A stretch of 23,579 nt of DNA from Patescibacteria group bacterium (GCA_023485925.1 JAMDAJ010000038.1:1-23579); one strand, 5' to 3'. Positions 13,305 to 22,443 are shown, counted from the first letter of the stretch. Numbers and translations: made by a program. The notes: generated by a model not told the origin, from the letters alone.

Positions 13305-13339
13305 TATAATAGAATCCCAACGTTTCGAAATAAAAATAG

Positions 13340-14857
13340 ATGCAAAATCCAAGCATCGCGCATCCAATTTTCGGTTTTACGCTCCACCGACATTTTGGCC
13401 GGCATCTGCGCGATCATTTTATTCCCCACGAGGGGAATCGCCATATTCCCCATGTCCTTCACCACCGGGTGCTTTTTCTTTACAGCCTGCTTTTAGTGCT
13501 GGTGAAGGTTTCGGTTCTGGCTTCTCCGCTGCTCCTGCCTTACAACCTTGCTCAGACTTCCGCCATTACTTCGGAAAATATTATCGCGCTTACTAATCAG
13601 TCCCGGACCGATTACGGCCTCACCCCTCTGAATGGTTCGCCCAAGCTTGCCGTGGCGGCGCTTAACAAAGCGCGTGACATGATGAGCAAGGGATATTTTG
13701 CGCATTTTTCTCCCGACGGGGTAAGTCCGTGGTTTTGGATTCAACAGGTGGGATACGATTATTCTTTTGCCGGAGAGAATCTTGCCATACGGTTTTCGAC
13801 GGCCGAAAGCGTGAACGCGGCGTGGCTTCAATCCGCGGCGCATCGTGCGAATATCCTATCAAAAAATTTTACGGAGATCGGCGTGGCGGTTTTAACCGAT
13901 GAATTCGGTTCCGAAGGCACGGCGACACTTGTGGTTCAGATGTTCGGCGCGCCGGCCGCAGAAGCGGTTCCTGCAAAAACCGAAACCCCTGTCCCTACGG
14001 TGCTGCATGTCGCAAACGTCAAGACCGAAACCGCGGCGACGATTTCCGCCACGCTGCCTGCGCCGGAGATCATTTTTCCTCTGCCGGATTCTTTTGTCAA
14101 TCAGCCGGCCTTCCGTATTATCGGCCAGGGTGAAGTGGGCCAGCGGGTCCGGATTTATATTGACGGTCAGCGGGTCGGCGAGGCTTCGGTCGCGCCGGAT
14201 TCCAAGTTTGAATACTTACTGCCGAATGTCGAGTCACTGACGGACGGTCCGCACAAAATTTTTGCTCAGGCCGTGGCAACGGACGGAGCATTAAGTCCAA
14301 AGTCTCCTGAAGCCAAATTCGTCGTCGATACCCGGCCCCCGCAGATTTTCGAGAGCGAGTTTTCTTTCCTGCCCGCGCCGGAGGGCGACGGGATTTACGC
14401 GGTGAAGGCGGGCGTGTCGGAGGATTCCATCCGCACCTTGGTGTCAGTAGGAACGGATTCCGCAGAGCTTACCCGTACCGAAGCCAAGCTATGGACAGGG
14501 GAGATAAAATTGCTTAACGCCCAAGCCGGCGTGAGTCTGCCCATACAGATTTATGCTCAGGACATGGCGGGCAACGAGGCTAAAGACCGGATTGGCCTGC
14601 TTTCGGATTCCGATGTCAAAGGCGTTTTTAGTTTCGTCAGCGCGGCTGAGCCAAAACAAACACTTCGTCTGTTCGGCGGGCTGGTCAATATTCCGGATGC
14701 CGACGAGTTTGCCCGGAAGTTTTATTTGGGCGCGATTGTCTTTTTGGCAAGCGCACTCATCCTCAATATCGCCATCAAGCGGCATATCCAGCATCCGAAG
14801 ACCGTGGCAGGAGCGGCCGGCGTAATGATGCTCGCGATGGTGCTGTTCGTGCTGTAA
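13340..14857 (+). CDS. CAP/SCP-domain surface protein with Ig-like domain and C-terminal membrane anchor
   Basis: A 505-residue protein. A His/Arg-rich cytoplasmic N-terminus is followed by a membrane helix at about residues 43-64. Next is a bacterial CAP domain (about 74-208) with ALNKARDMMSKGYFAHFSPDG, split here across its first helix, then FAGENLA and AAHRANILSKNF. A Pro/Thr/Glu-rich linker leads to an immunoglobulin-like beta domain (about 241-330), beginning EIIFPLPDSFVNQPAFRIIG. The C-terminus has two hydrophobic segments (about 459-478 and 490-505). It should be exposed outside the cell; bacterial CAP proteins have mixed or unknown functions. It is the only ATG start before the domain, 29 bases after the expected transcription start and without a Shine-Dalgarno sequence. 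A terminator follows at 14878. Confidence 0.88.
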   Translation: MQNPSIAHPIFGFTLHRHFGRHLRDHFIPHEGNRHIPHVLHHRVLFLYSLLLVLVKVSVLASPLLLPYNLAQTSAITSENIIALTNQSRTDYGLTPLNGSPKLAVAALNKARDMMSKGYFAHFSPDGVSPWFWIQQVGYDYSFAGENLAIRFSTAESVNAAWLQSAAHRANILSKNFTEIGVAVLTDEFGSEGTATLVVQMFGAPAAEAVPAKTETPVPTVLHVANVKTETAATISATLPAPEIIFPLPDSFVNQPAFRIIGQGEVGQRVRIYIDGQRVGEASVAPDSKFEYLLPNVESLTDGPHKIFAQAVATDGALSPKSPEAKFVVDTRPPQIFESEFSFLPAPEGDGIYAVKAGVSEDSIRTLVSVGTDSAELTRTEAKLWTGEIKLLNAQAGVSLPIQIYAQDMAGNEAKDRIGLLSDSDVKGVFSFVSAAEPKQTLRLFGGLVNIPDADEFARKFYLGAIVFLASALILNIAIKRHIQHPKTVAGAAGVMMLAMVLFVL

Positions 14858-14877
14858 ATCAGCTTCTTTGTGAGGTG

Positions 14878-14897
14878 AGCCGGTAACGGCTTTTTTT
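14878..14897 (+). terminator. Rho-independent terminator of the CAP gene
   Basis: AGCCG and CGGCT with a GTAA (GNRA) tetraloop, followed by seven T. Confidence 0.88.
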
Positions 14898-14931
14898 CGT
14901 GGCGTAATAATGATAGTATGACTACAGATTT

Positions 14932-15912
14932 ATGCTCATCGACGAAGTCAGACTCAAAATCAAAGGCGGCGACGGCGGGAACGGCGTTGTATCTTATAAA
15001 AACGCCATGATGGAGCGCGGGCCTACCGGCGGCGACGGCGGCAAGGGCGGTGACGTATATTTGGAAGGCATTTCCGACCTTTCGGCCTTGCGGCAGTTCC
15101 GTCACGAAAAATCGTTCGCCGCCGAATCCGGGCAGGACGGAAGCAACCGCAACAAGCACGGCGCTGCTGGCCGCGAATTGGTGTTGAAAGTGCCTGTGGG
15201 CACGGTCGCCCGCAATTTGGACCTTAAGGCCGATTACGAAGTCACCAAGGTTGGACAAAAGGTGTTGGTGGCGCACGGCGCGGCCGGGGGATACGGCAAC
15301 GCGCATTTCAAGTCGGCCACCAATATTACGCCGCGACAATTCAGTCCCGGGCACAAGGCGCGGGAGTTCAATTTTTTATTCGAGCTCAAACTCATCGCCG
15401 ACGTGGGGCTTATCGGCCTGCCGAACGTGGGCAAGTCCTCCCTCTTAAACGAACTCACCGCCGCGCGGTCAAAAGTCGCCAATTACAAATTCACGACTTT
15501 AGAACCGAACTTGGGAGTTTATTACGAAATCATCCTGGCTGATATTCCGGGGCTCATCGAAGGCGCATCAAACGGGAAGGGACTGGGGGATAAATTTTTA
15601 CGGCATATCTCCCGCTGTTCGGCCCTGTTCCATCTCATATCCTGCGAATCGGAAAATCCAGTTGCCGATTATCAGACCATTCGGGAGGAACTTAGAAAAT
15701 TCGATCCGGGTCTTTTGGAAAAAATCGAGTACGTATTTTTGAGCAAAAGCGATTTGTTATCCGATAAAGACTTAAAGAAAGTCCGGTGCGGCCTCGAAAA
15801 GATAAAAATCAAGGCGGAACCGCTGTCGATCGTGGACGATAAAACTCTTGCCCGCGTGAAAAAAATCCTCAGCCGCATCGCCGAAGGGAAACGCGAAACC
15901 GCTCAGAGTTAA
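14932..15912 (+). CDS. obg: Obg-family GTPase, ribosome-assembly factor
   Basis: A 326-residue GTPase. The Gly-rich Obg fold (residues 1-155) carries KGGDGGNGVVSYKN and RGPTGGDGGKGGDVYLEG. The G domain has G1 GLPNVGKSS (162-170), the TTLEPN switch region (188-193) and G3 DIPG (204-207). The G4 motif reads SKSD (271-274) instead of NKxD, and the G5 motif is not clear, so guanine recognition may be slightly altered. There is no C-terminal OCT domain. Obg binds the 50S subunit and couples ribosome assembly to GTP levels. The ATG at 14932 has no ribosome binding site and probably a very short leader. A small DUF4258-like gene follows after nine bases and is likely co-transcribed. Confidence 0.96.
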   Translation: MLIDEVRLKIKGGDGGNGVVSYKNAMMERGPTGGDGGKGGDVYLEGISDLSALRQFRHEKSFAAESGQDGSNRNKHGAAGRELVLKVPVGTVARNLDLKADYEVTKVGQKVLVAHGAAGGYGNAHFKSATNITPRQFSPGHKAREFNFLFELKLIADVGLIGLPNVGKSSLLNELTAARSKVANYKFTTLEPNLGVYYEIILADIPGLIEGASNGKGLGDKFLRHISRCSALFHLISCESENPVADYQTIREELRKFDPGLLEKIEYVFLSKSDLLSDKDLKKVRCGLEKIKIKAEPLSIVDDKTLARVKKILSRIAEGKRETAQS

Positions 15913-15921
15913 TTTTTTGGG

Positions 15922-16128
15922 ATGAACTTCACCCGCCACGCCAAATCGCGCGCAAAAAAACGGAACCTTTCGAAAAGCGCGATTCAAAGCGCTAGTTTCG
16001 GTCGTGGTAAGTATTTAGGCGGACATAAATACAAAACGAGCAAGCGGTCCGGCGGCAAAATCGTTAGCGTTATCTACCGCAAAACAGCAAGCGGCGGCCG
16101 GCTGGCCATCACGGCTTGGAAGCGATGA
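15922..16128 (+). CDS. Small basic protein, DUF4258-like
   Basis: A 68-residue, strongly basic protein nine bases after obg. The opening TRHAKSRAKKRNLSKSAI fits the start of DUF4258 proteins (a His-Ala then Arg-rich helix with an Ile-containing second turn). The end, SVIYRKTASGGRLAITAWKR, fits the paired beta strands (val-tyr, then Ile-Thr and an aromatic residue). DUF4258 proteins are related in shape to small RelE-like toxins and are often orphan genes; whether this one is a toxin is unknown, and no antitoxin gene is adjacent. The similarity was judged by eye. Its ATG has no good ribosome binding site, suggesting coupling to obg translation. Confidence 0.65.
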   Translation: MNFTRHAKSRAKKRNLSKSAIQSASFGRGKYLGGHKYKTSKRSGGKIVSVIYRKTASGGRLAITAWKR

Positions 16129-16146
16129 TTCAGCTGGCCAGAAAGT

Positions 16147-16175
16147 TTGCAAAAAAACGATAAAATCGGTATAAT
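16147..16175 (+). promoter_or_regulatory. Promoter of the DUF4012-murJ unit
   Basis: TTGCAA (16147-16152), 17-bp spacer, perfect TATAAT (16170-16175). It has the same -35 hexamer as the CAP gene promoter. Transcription should start near 16183. Confidence 0.85.
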
Positions 16176-16182
16176 TTTTTTG

Positions 16183-16343
16183 ATTTACCCGCAGCTCAGT
16201 AGTAGAACTTCGTTGTTTTGATTACTTATTAGTCACACAGAGGCCAGACGACTTTTGATGGGCAGCCTACTATCATTTTAAAATTGGCTGCGTTTATCCG
16301 TCAAAACCCAAACCCTAATAAAGTTCACTACCGGGTTAAAAGC
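16183..16343 (+). promoter_or_regulatory. Structured 5' leader of the DUF4012 gene
   Basis: A leader of about 160 nt between the promoter and the ATG at 16344. TTTACCCG at its very start (16184-16191) can pair with CGGGTTAAA (16332-16340), just before the ATG, with one bulged base. An inner stem joins GCAGCC (16262-16267) with GGCTGC (16286-16291). The fold could hide or expose the start. If translation begins at TTG 16284 instead, the leader is 101 nt and the closing helix would lie within the coding region. Confidence 0.4.
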
Positions 16344-18665
16344 ATGAGACCAAAACAAAACTTGTTCCGTGAGGCGAAACGGAGCCCGAGTCCGTTCACG
16401 GATATGAGCAAATTCTCGAAGCGGTTGACCAACCGCGAGTTTTTTTTGTTGCAACGCCAGCGTTTGGTGAAAGAGAATCCGCTTTCTCTCCCGGAGCTTT
16501 CGGCGAAAAATCCGGTCCCCAAGACCGAAGTCGCGCCCATTGAAAGTTTGGTACCTATCTTATCGGCGCCTTTAGCTCAGACGGCTCAGACGGAATCGCC
16601 GCAGCGTTCACCCACGGTTTTAAACGCCCCCTCGCGCCCGCGGAAAGAAATCAAAGAAATCAATCTGTTGCCGCGTGCTTATCAAAAAACGCCGTCGGCC
16701 TTTTTTGCGCCGGTGCCCGAAAGCGCGTGGCCGTCACTCGCGGTTTTTTTGTCATTGTGTCTCATCTCACTCTCGCTGTTCCCGTTGTTTTCGGCTTTGG
16801 AAGCGAAGCGAAATTCCGCCGGGTTAGTGTTAGGCGAGGCCACTTCGGCCTACGAGCAGTTGCGGAAAGCTCAAGACGCGCTGGCCGTTTCGGATTTTGA
16901 GAATGCCAGCGGCTTGCTTGCCACCGCTTACACCGGCTTTGGCAGCGCGCTTGAACATTTCCAGGATTTAGGCGCCGCGGCCAGTTTGATGGCCGGCGTG
17001 CCGGAGGCTAAACAGCTTCTGCTTTCGGCGCAACAGGCCACTTTAGGGTTGCAGTACGCAACTTCCGCGGTGCGCGGGTTCTCGGACGTGCGACTGGGCC
17101 CGGGCGGGTTGTATTCCAACTCCGGCGCGGAACTGGACTCAAGACTGCAGGAGGTGTTCAGCAATTTTCAGACCGGCATCGAGTATTTTGAGCAGGCCCG
17201 CGGGCTGCTTGCAGGATTGGATCAAAACCGCATTCCTGAAGATTTTCGGCCGCAGGTCGCCTCCGCTCAAGCGATGCTTAACGAGGTCGAACCGGCTTTG
17301 CAGCAATTCGCCGCGCTCAGAAGTCTGCTCTTGGGTTTTTTGAGTGAGCAGGAGAAAACTTATCTGTTGCTGTTTGAAAACAGTAGGGAATTGCGCGCGA
17401 CGGGCGGCTTCATCGGTACTTACGGTCTCTTGCGGGCTAAATCCGGCACGATAAAGGATTTGAAAGTTGAAAGCATCTATAATCCCGACGGACAGCTGAA
17501 AGTGGCTATCGCCGCGCCGGGGCCGCTACAAAATTATCTCACGAAAACCTGGGCGATGCGCGACAGCAACTGGTTTTTCAATTTTCCGGATTCCGCCGTC
17601 AAGGCTGCCGAATTTTTGAAACTTGAAACCGGCATCACCCCTGACGAGGTCGTCGCGTTTACTCCCGAAATTTTTGTCCGACTGCTTTCTATTACAGGAC
17701 CGGTCGATATGCCGGAATATGGCGTTACCGTTACTTTGAACGCCGAAAATTTCGTCGACACGGTGCAATATCAGACATCCGTTGCTTACAACCGGGTTTT
17801 GAATCAGCCAAAAAAATTCCTCGCCGATTTTACCCCGCGATTTTTGGAGCGGATGTCCCAGCTTCGGCCCGAGCAGTGGGTGGCGGTTCTGCAACAGTTC
17901 ATCGTGGCGCTTGCGCAAAAAGACCTGCTGTTTTATAGCGCCGATGCGGGTCGACAGCAGATCTACGCCAGCTTAAATTGGGCCGGCGCCGTGCGTGACG
18001 TCCCGGGCGATTATCTGGCCGTGGTGAATACTTCGGTCGGCGCCGGTAAAACCGACCAGGAGATTTCTTCCGATATCAACCTCACGGCGGAGTTTTTGCC
18101 TTCGGGGGTGCAGCGCAACACACTTATCATTCATCGCTCGCGCGGGCAAACTTCCGAAAAAGAATTTCCCGTTAACCGAGATTTCTTGCGCGTATACGTC
18201 CCGGCCGGAAGCAAATTGATTTCGGCTTCGGGGTTTGGGGCGGAGAATCATTTTGTCGCAAGTGCCCCGGGCATGCAGACCGACCCGGCGCTTGCGCTTT
18301 GGGATAAAAACATGACGGCGTATCCGGAATTCAACGCGTTTTCAGGAGCCGAAGCGGAGAAGACGATTTTTGCCGGATGGCTAAGTTTAGCGCCCGAGCA
18401 GGCGGCGACCGTCACCCTTGTTTATGAGCTGCCGAAGCGGTATAATGTCACCGCCGGTGCCCTGCAGGCCTACTCTTTATTTCTGCAAAAACAGCCGGGA
18501 GCGGCCGCGACCCATTTTGAGAGCCGGGTGCGTTTACCTGCGCTTTCAAGCGTGGTGTGGGTAAGCTCGCCGGAGGTTGCCACTTCCGGCGACACTTTCC
18601 GTTATCAAGGCGAGCTGGACACGGACCAGGCCTGGGGGTTGATATTCTCCCGTAACTCCCCATAA
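16344..18665 (+). CDS. DUF4012-domain membrane-anchored surface protein
   Basis: A 773-residue protein (793 if the in-frame TTG at 16284 is used). A Lys/Arg/Pro-rich cytoplasmic N-terminus of about 130 residues leads to a membrane helix (about 131-150, AVFLSLCLISLSLFPLF). It continues with a helical region with Ala/Gln-rich repeats and the DUF4012 core, marked by LLLFENSRELRATGGFIGTYG, of which ELRATGGFIGTYG sits at about residue 350. The rest is a beta-rich extracytoplasmic part. DUF4012 proteins are widespread in Gram-positive and candidate-phyla genomes next to envelope or polysaccharide genes; their biochemical role is not established. murJ starts four bases after the stop, so the two form one unit and point to cell-wall assembly. 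ATG 16344 is chosen because it falls just after the leader's closing helix. Confidence 0.88.
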   Translation: MRPKQNLFREAKRSPSPFTDMSKFSKRLTNREFFLLQRQRLVKENPLSLPELSAKNPVPKTEVAPIESLVPILSAPLAQTAQTESPQRSPTVLNAPSRPRKEIKEINLLPRAYQKTPSAFFAPVPESAWPSLAVFLSLCLISLSLFPLFSALEAKRNSAGLVLGEATSAYEQLRKAQDALAVSDFENASGLLATAYTGFGSALEHFQDLGAAASLMAGVPEAKQLLLSAQQATLGLQYATSAVRGFSDVRLGPGGLYSNSGAELDSRLQEVFSNFQTGIEYFEQARGLLAGLDQNRIPEDFRPQVASAQAMLNEVEPALQQFAALRSLLLGFLSEQEKTYLLLFENSRELRATGGFIGTYGLLRAKSGTIKDLKVESIYNPDGQLKVAIAAPGPLQNYLTKTWAMRDSNWFFNFPDSAVKAAEFLKLETGITPDEVVAFTPEIFVRLLSITGPVDMPEYGVTVTLNAENFVDTVQYQTSVAYNRVLNQPKKFLADFTPRFLERMSQLRPEQWVAVLQQFIVALAQKDLLFYSADAGRQQIYASLNWAGAVRDVPGDYLAVVNTSVGAGKTDQEISSDINLTAEFLPSGVQRNTLIIHRSRGQTSEKEFPVNRDFLRVYVPAGSKLISASGFGAENHFVASAPGMQTDPALALWDKNMTAYPEFNAFSGAEAEKTIFAGWLSLAPEQAATVTLVYELPKRYNVTAGALQAYSLFLQKQPGAAATHFESRVRLPALSSVVWVSSPEVATSGDTFRYQGELDTDQAWGLIFSRNSP

Positions 18666-18669
18666 AGTT

Positions 18670-20271
18670 TTGAACATCTTTCGGTCGTCTCCAACTCATT
18701 TTTCCATCACCCGCGCGACGCTCATCATCGCGTTTTTTTCACTGCTCTCGCGGGTTTTGGGGCTGTTCCGCGACCGGATATTCGCCGCGTCTTTCGGGGC
18801 GGGGCAGACCTTGGACGTTTATTACGCCGCTTTCCGCATTCCGGATTTTTTGTTCAACCTGCTTATCTTAGGCACGCTCTCGGCGGCGTTCATTCCGGTT
18901 TTCACCAGTTACCGCGTCAAGGACGAACCGACCGCCTGGCGCATCGCCAATTCCATTTTCAACCTGACTTTGCTGGTGATGGGCGCGTTGTCGCTGGTGT
19001 TGGTCGCCGCGGCGCCGCTGGTCACCCGATTGATCGTGCCCGGTTTTTCCGGCGACGCGCTGAACGCGACCATAAAGCTTACGCGCATCATGCTGCTTTC
19101 GCCGTTCTTTTTTAGTTTGTCTTCCGTGTTTTCCTCCATCCTCAATTCCTACAAACGATTCGCGCTCGTGGCGGCGCTGCCGGTGGTGTACAATCTTTCC
19201 ATAATTTTTGGCGTGCTGTTTTTGTACCCCACGCTCGGCTTGCCGGGACTGGCCTGGGGCGTGGTTTTAGGCGCGTTTTTGCATATGCTCTTGCAGCTGC
19301 CGTCGCTGTTTTCGACGGGTTTCCGCTGGCGGCCGATTTTAGAGCTGCAGCTTTCCGGCGTAAAAAGGATCGCCAAACTTTTTTTGCCGCGCGTTTTGAC
19401 CATGGATTTTTCCCCGCTCATCGCCTCGGCGGTGGGGTCTTTGCTCCCGGCCGGCAGCATCGCGGTCTACAATCTCGCTAACAATCTGCAGTCGGTGCCG
19501 CTGGGGGTGTTCGCGGTGTCGTTTGCCACCGCCGCTTTTCCGGTATTGAGCGAAGCCGCGGCCAAACAGGAACACATCACTTTCAAAAAAGTTTTCAACG
19601 AGACCCTGGCGCAAATTTTGTACCTCATGATTCCGCTTTCCGCGCTGATGCTGGTATTGCGCGCGCAGATCGTGCGTCTTATCCTGGGCGCCGGGCGATT
19701 TTCCTGGGAAGACACCGTCTGGACCATTTCGGCGCTGGGATTTTTTGTGCTTTCACTGTTCGCGCAAGGCCTCATCCCGCTGTTGACCCGCGCGTTCTAT
19801 TCCCTGCATAACACCACGGTGCCGGTCATCACCGGTTTCTTGAGTGCCGTCGTCAACATCTGGGCGGCGGTGTATTTTACTTCGACGCTGCATCTTAACG
19901 TCGCCGGACTGGCTCTGGCGTTTTCGGTCGCGTCGCTGGTGAATTTTTTGCTGCTGTTCGTGTGGTTGGAGATAAAATTCGGCAATTTGATTTCGGCCGG
20001 ATTGATTTTGAATATCGAAAAAATCGTCGTCGGCACCTTGAGCATGGGCGTGGTTGCTTACGCCACGCTTTACGCGGTCGCGCCGTTTTTGAACACGCGC
20101 ACCGGGGTGGGTTTGGGCCTGCAGACTTTGGCGGCACTCGTTGCTGGCGGGTTGACCTATTGGCTGGTCGGTTTTGCTTTGAATCTGACAGAGAGCCGGC
20201 ATATTTTAGCGGCTTCTAAATCATGGCTAGTTAAGATCCGCAACGCGTTCGTGCGGTCGCCGGAATTATAG
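18670..20271 (+). CDS. murJ: Lipid II flippase MurJ (MviN family)
   Basis: A 533-residue polytopic protein with about 14 membrane helices, as expected of the MOP-superfamily flippase MurJ. The conserved N-terminal region SLLSRVLGLFRDRIFAASFG (residues about 19-38) is characteristic, with Arg residues lining the central cavity. LFLPRVLTMDFSPL (about 237-250) and the LTRAFYSLHNT helix (about 376-386) also match. It moves lipid II across the cytoplasmic membrane for peptidoglycan synthesis. The start is TTG at 18670, four bases after the DUF4012 stop; no ATG lies before the first helix. Translational coupling with the upstream gene is likely. Five bases separate it from the next gene. Confidence 0.95.
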   Translation: MNIFRSSPTHFSITRATLIIAFFSLLSRVLGLFRDRIFAASFGAGQTLDVYYAAFRIPDFLFNLLILGTLSAAFIPVFTSYRVKDEPTAWRIANSIFNLTLLVMGALSLVLVAAAPLVTRLIVPGFSGDALNATIKLTRIMLLSPFFFSLSSVFSSILNSYKRFALVAALPVVYNLSIIFGVLFLYPTLGLPGLAWGVVLGAFLHMLLQLPSLFSTGFRWRPILELQLSGVKRIAKLFLPRVLTMDFSPLIASAVGSLLPAGSIAVYNLANNLQSVPLGVFAVSFATAAFPVLSEAAAKQEHITFKKVFNETLAQILYLMIPLSALMLVLRAQIVRLILGAGRFSWEDTVWTISALGFFVLSLFAQGLIPLLTRAFYSLHNTTVPVITGFLSAVVNIWAAVYFTSTLHLNVAGLALAFSVASLVNFLLLFVWLEIKFGNLISAGLILNIEKIVVGTLSMGVVAYATLYAVAPFLNTRTGVGLGLQTLAALVAGGLTYWLVGFALNLTESRHILAASKSWLVKIRNAFVRSPEL

Positions 20272-20276
20272 GCGTT

Positions 20277-20654
20277 ATGGGCAATAAAGCTGTTATAAAA
20301 CATATAGAATTTTGGGTTTCTGACTTGAACCGATCAATGGATTTTTATGACGGCCTTTTGAGTACTGTTGGCTGGAAAAAAATCGAATCAAATGCATTAA
20401 GCAATGGCGAGACAAAGATTTACTTCGTAGAGCAGAATGTTAAATTGGGAAGGAATATCGGACCTCGGCATATCTGTTTTTTGGCTGACTCGCGAGCAGC
20501 AGTGGATAGAGCCGGAAATTTTCTGACTAAGCTAGACGCAGATATTATTCGGGGGCCATTAGAATCCAAGTACAAAGACAGGACTTCTTATACTGTAGAC
20601 TTTCGCGATCCAGATGGGTATGTAATCGAGGTAGCAACTGCATCAGAGTCGTGA
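20277..20654 (+). CDS. VOC-fold (glyoxalase/dioxygenase superfamily) protein
   Basis: A 125-residue protein with a full pair of beta-alpha-beta-beta-beta modules. It begins VIKHIEFWVSDLNRSMDFYD (residues 6-25) and ends FRDPDGYVIEVA (109-120). Candidate metal ligands are H9, E52, H65 and E118, so the metal site looks intact. Members include glyoxalase I, fosfomycin-resistance proteins and extradiol dioxygenases; the substrate is not predictable here. It is squeezed between murJ (five bases) and lepA (one base, with TGATATG at the junction). Codons are rich in A/T (aga, ata, tta) compared with both neighbours, which suggests a later insertion into this operon. Confidence 0.85.
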   Translation: MGNKAVIKHIEFWVSDLNRSMDFYDGLLSTVGWKKIESNALSNGETKIYFVEQNVKLGRNIGPRHICFLADSRAAVDRAGNFLTKLDADIIRGPLESKYKDRTSYTVDFRDPDGYVIEVATASES

Positions 20655-20655
20655 T

Positions 20656-22443
20656 ATGAACCAGGAACACATCCGCAATTTCTGCATTATCGCTCACATC
20701 GACCACGGCAAGTCCACGCTGGCCGACCGGTTTTTGGAATTGACCGGCACGGTCGAAAAACGCCGCATGCACGAGCAGTACCTTGATACCATGGAGCTGG
20801 AGCAGGAACGCGGCATCACCATCAAGCTGCAGCCGGTGCGGATGCGCTATACCCTGGCCGGGCAGGATTACATTTTGAATCTCATCGATACGCCGGGCCA
20901 TGTGGATTTTACTTACGAGGTGTCGCGGGCGTTGGCCGCCTGCGAAGGCGCGGTTTTGCTCGTGGACGCGACGCAAGGCATTCAGGCCCAGACTTTAGCC
21001 AATCTCCATCTGGCGCAGGCACAAAACCTTGTCATCATCCCGGCCATTAACAAAGTCGATTTGGTAAACGCCGAGCCCGAACGCGTGGCGGAAGAAATTT
21101 CCACGCTTCTGAATTTTCCCCGCCAGGATATCCTTATGCTTTCGGCCAAGACGGGCAACGGCGTGGAGGCACTATTGGCCGCGGTCATAAAGCATTTTCC
21201 GTCGCCACAAGGGCGGGAAGGCGCTCCCGGCCGGGCGTTGGTTTTTGACTCCAGTTACGATACTCACCGGGGCGTAGTGGCATATGTGCGGGTGGTGGAC
21301 GGGGAATTTCTGGTCCAAGCGCCGATTCGGCTTTTAGGCGCGAAAAGCGAGACGCATATTTTGGAGCTTGGGCATTTTTTGCCGAATTTCCAGAAAGCGA
21401 AAACTCTTCGCGTGGGCGAAGTGGGCTATTTGGTCACTGATTTTCGGGAAGTGTCCAAAGTCAAGGTCGGAGACACCATCGCTGGCGCGTCCGGCACGGT
21501 CGAGCCGCTGCCGGGTTACCGCGAGGTTAAACCCATGGTCTACGCGAGTTTTTTTCCGGAGAACGGCGGCGATTATCCTAAACTTCGCGACGCCATCGGC
21601 AAGCTCAAACTTTCCGACGCGGCTCTAACTTACGAGCCGGTGACCGTGCCGGCCATTGGCACGGGCTTTCGTTGCGGCTTTTTGGGGCTGCTGCATCTCG
21701 ATATCGTGCAGGAACGGCTGTTTCGCGCAAGTAATCTGGACATGGTCGTCACCGCGCCGACGGTGGAGTACCGGGTAAAGCTCCGCGCCGGGCAAGAACT
21801 GGCCGTGCATTCGGCGGCGGAACTGCCCGACCCTTCGCATATCGAAACAATGTTCGAGCCGTGGGCGAACGTGGAGGTGATGACCCCGGCCAAATTTTTG
21901 GGCGGCATTTTGGAGCTGCTTACCGCGCGGCGCGGCCTGCAAAAAAATGTCGAATATTTAAGCGAGCACCGGGTGCTGGTGAGTTTTGAAATTCCGCTGG
22001 CTAATCTTATCGTGGATTTTTACGATAAACTCAAAAGCACCAGTTCCGGCTACGCCTCAATGAATTACGAATTTTTGGAATTTCGGTCGTCCGAATTGGT
22101 CAAGCTGGAAATTTTGGTGGCCGGGGAGCGGGTGGAGGCGTTTTCGAATATCGTTTTCCGTCCCGACGCCGAACGGTTCGGCCGCGAGATATTGTTCAAG
22201 CTCAAATCCCTCATTCCGCGGCACCAGTTCGCCATCGCGCTGCAGGCGGCCATTGGCGGCTCCATCGTGGCGCGCGAGACCATTTCGCCGTTTCGCAAAG
22301 ACGTCACCGCGGGACTTTACGGCGGCGACGATTCCCGCAAGCGCAAAGTTTTGGAAAAACAGAAGAAAGGCAAAAAGCGGCTCAAGCAATTCGGCCGGGT
22401 CTCCATTCCGGCGGAGACTTTTATCGAGGTTTTTAAGCGTTAA
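20656..22443 (+). CDS. lepA: Translation elongation factor 4 (LepA), back-translocase GTPase
   Basis: A 595-residue protein of the usual EF4 length. G1 is AHIDHGKST (residues 13-21), G3 DTPGHVDF (about 79-86), and G4 NKVD (about 133-136). The EF-G-like domains II, III and V follow; FRCGFLGLLHLDIVQERL (about 337-354) is the typical EF4 domain III sequence. The EF4-specific C-terminal domain ends with GGDDSRKRKVLEKQKKGKKR, where lysines contact the tRNA/ribosome. LepA binds the ribosome and acts in initiation or biogenesis and in rescuing stalled elongation. The ATG follows the VOC stop with a single base between, and there is no ribosome binding site. Confidence 0.98.
   Translation: MNQEHIRNFCIIAHIDHGKSTLADRFLELTGTVEKRRMHEQYLDTMELEQERGITIKLQPVRMRYTLAGQDYILNLIDTPGHVDFTYEVSRALAACEGAVLLVDATQGIQAQTLANLHLAQAQNLVIIPAINKVDLVNAEPERVAEEISTLLNFPRQDILMLSAKTGNGVEALLAAVIKHFPSPQGREGAPGRALVFDSSYDTHRGVVAYVRVVDGEFLVQAPIRLLGAKSETHILELGHFLPNFQKAKTLRVGEVGYLVTDFREVSKVKVGDTIAGASGTVEPLPGYREVKPMVYASFFPENGGDYPKLRDAIGKLKLSDAALTYEPVTVPAIGTGFRCGFLGLLHLDIVQERLFRASNLDMVVTAPTVEYRVKLRAGQELAVHSAAELPDPSHIETMFEPWANVEVMTPAKFLGGILELLTARRGLQKNVEYLSEHRVLVSFEIPLANLIVDFYDKLKSTSSGYASMNYEFLEFRSSELVKLEILVAGERVEAFSNIVFRPDAERFGREILFKLKSLIPRHQFAIALQAAIGGSIVARETISPFRKDVTAGLYGGDDSRKRKVLEKQKKGKKRLKQFGRVSIPAETFIEVFKR

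Noticed and set aside
16184..16260. A tRNA gene starting ACCCGCAGCTCAGTAGTAGA
   Set aside because: The stretch resembles a D-arm, but the D-stem is mismatched and there is no anticodon arm, T-arm or matching acceptor at tRNA distance.
18496..18510. Third copy of the palindromic operator
   Set aside because: GCGGCCGCG occurs here inside the DUF4012 coding sequence, but without the TTTAATCC and ATTA flanks shared by the two real copies.
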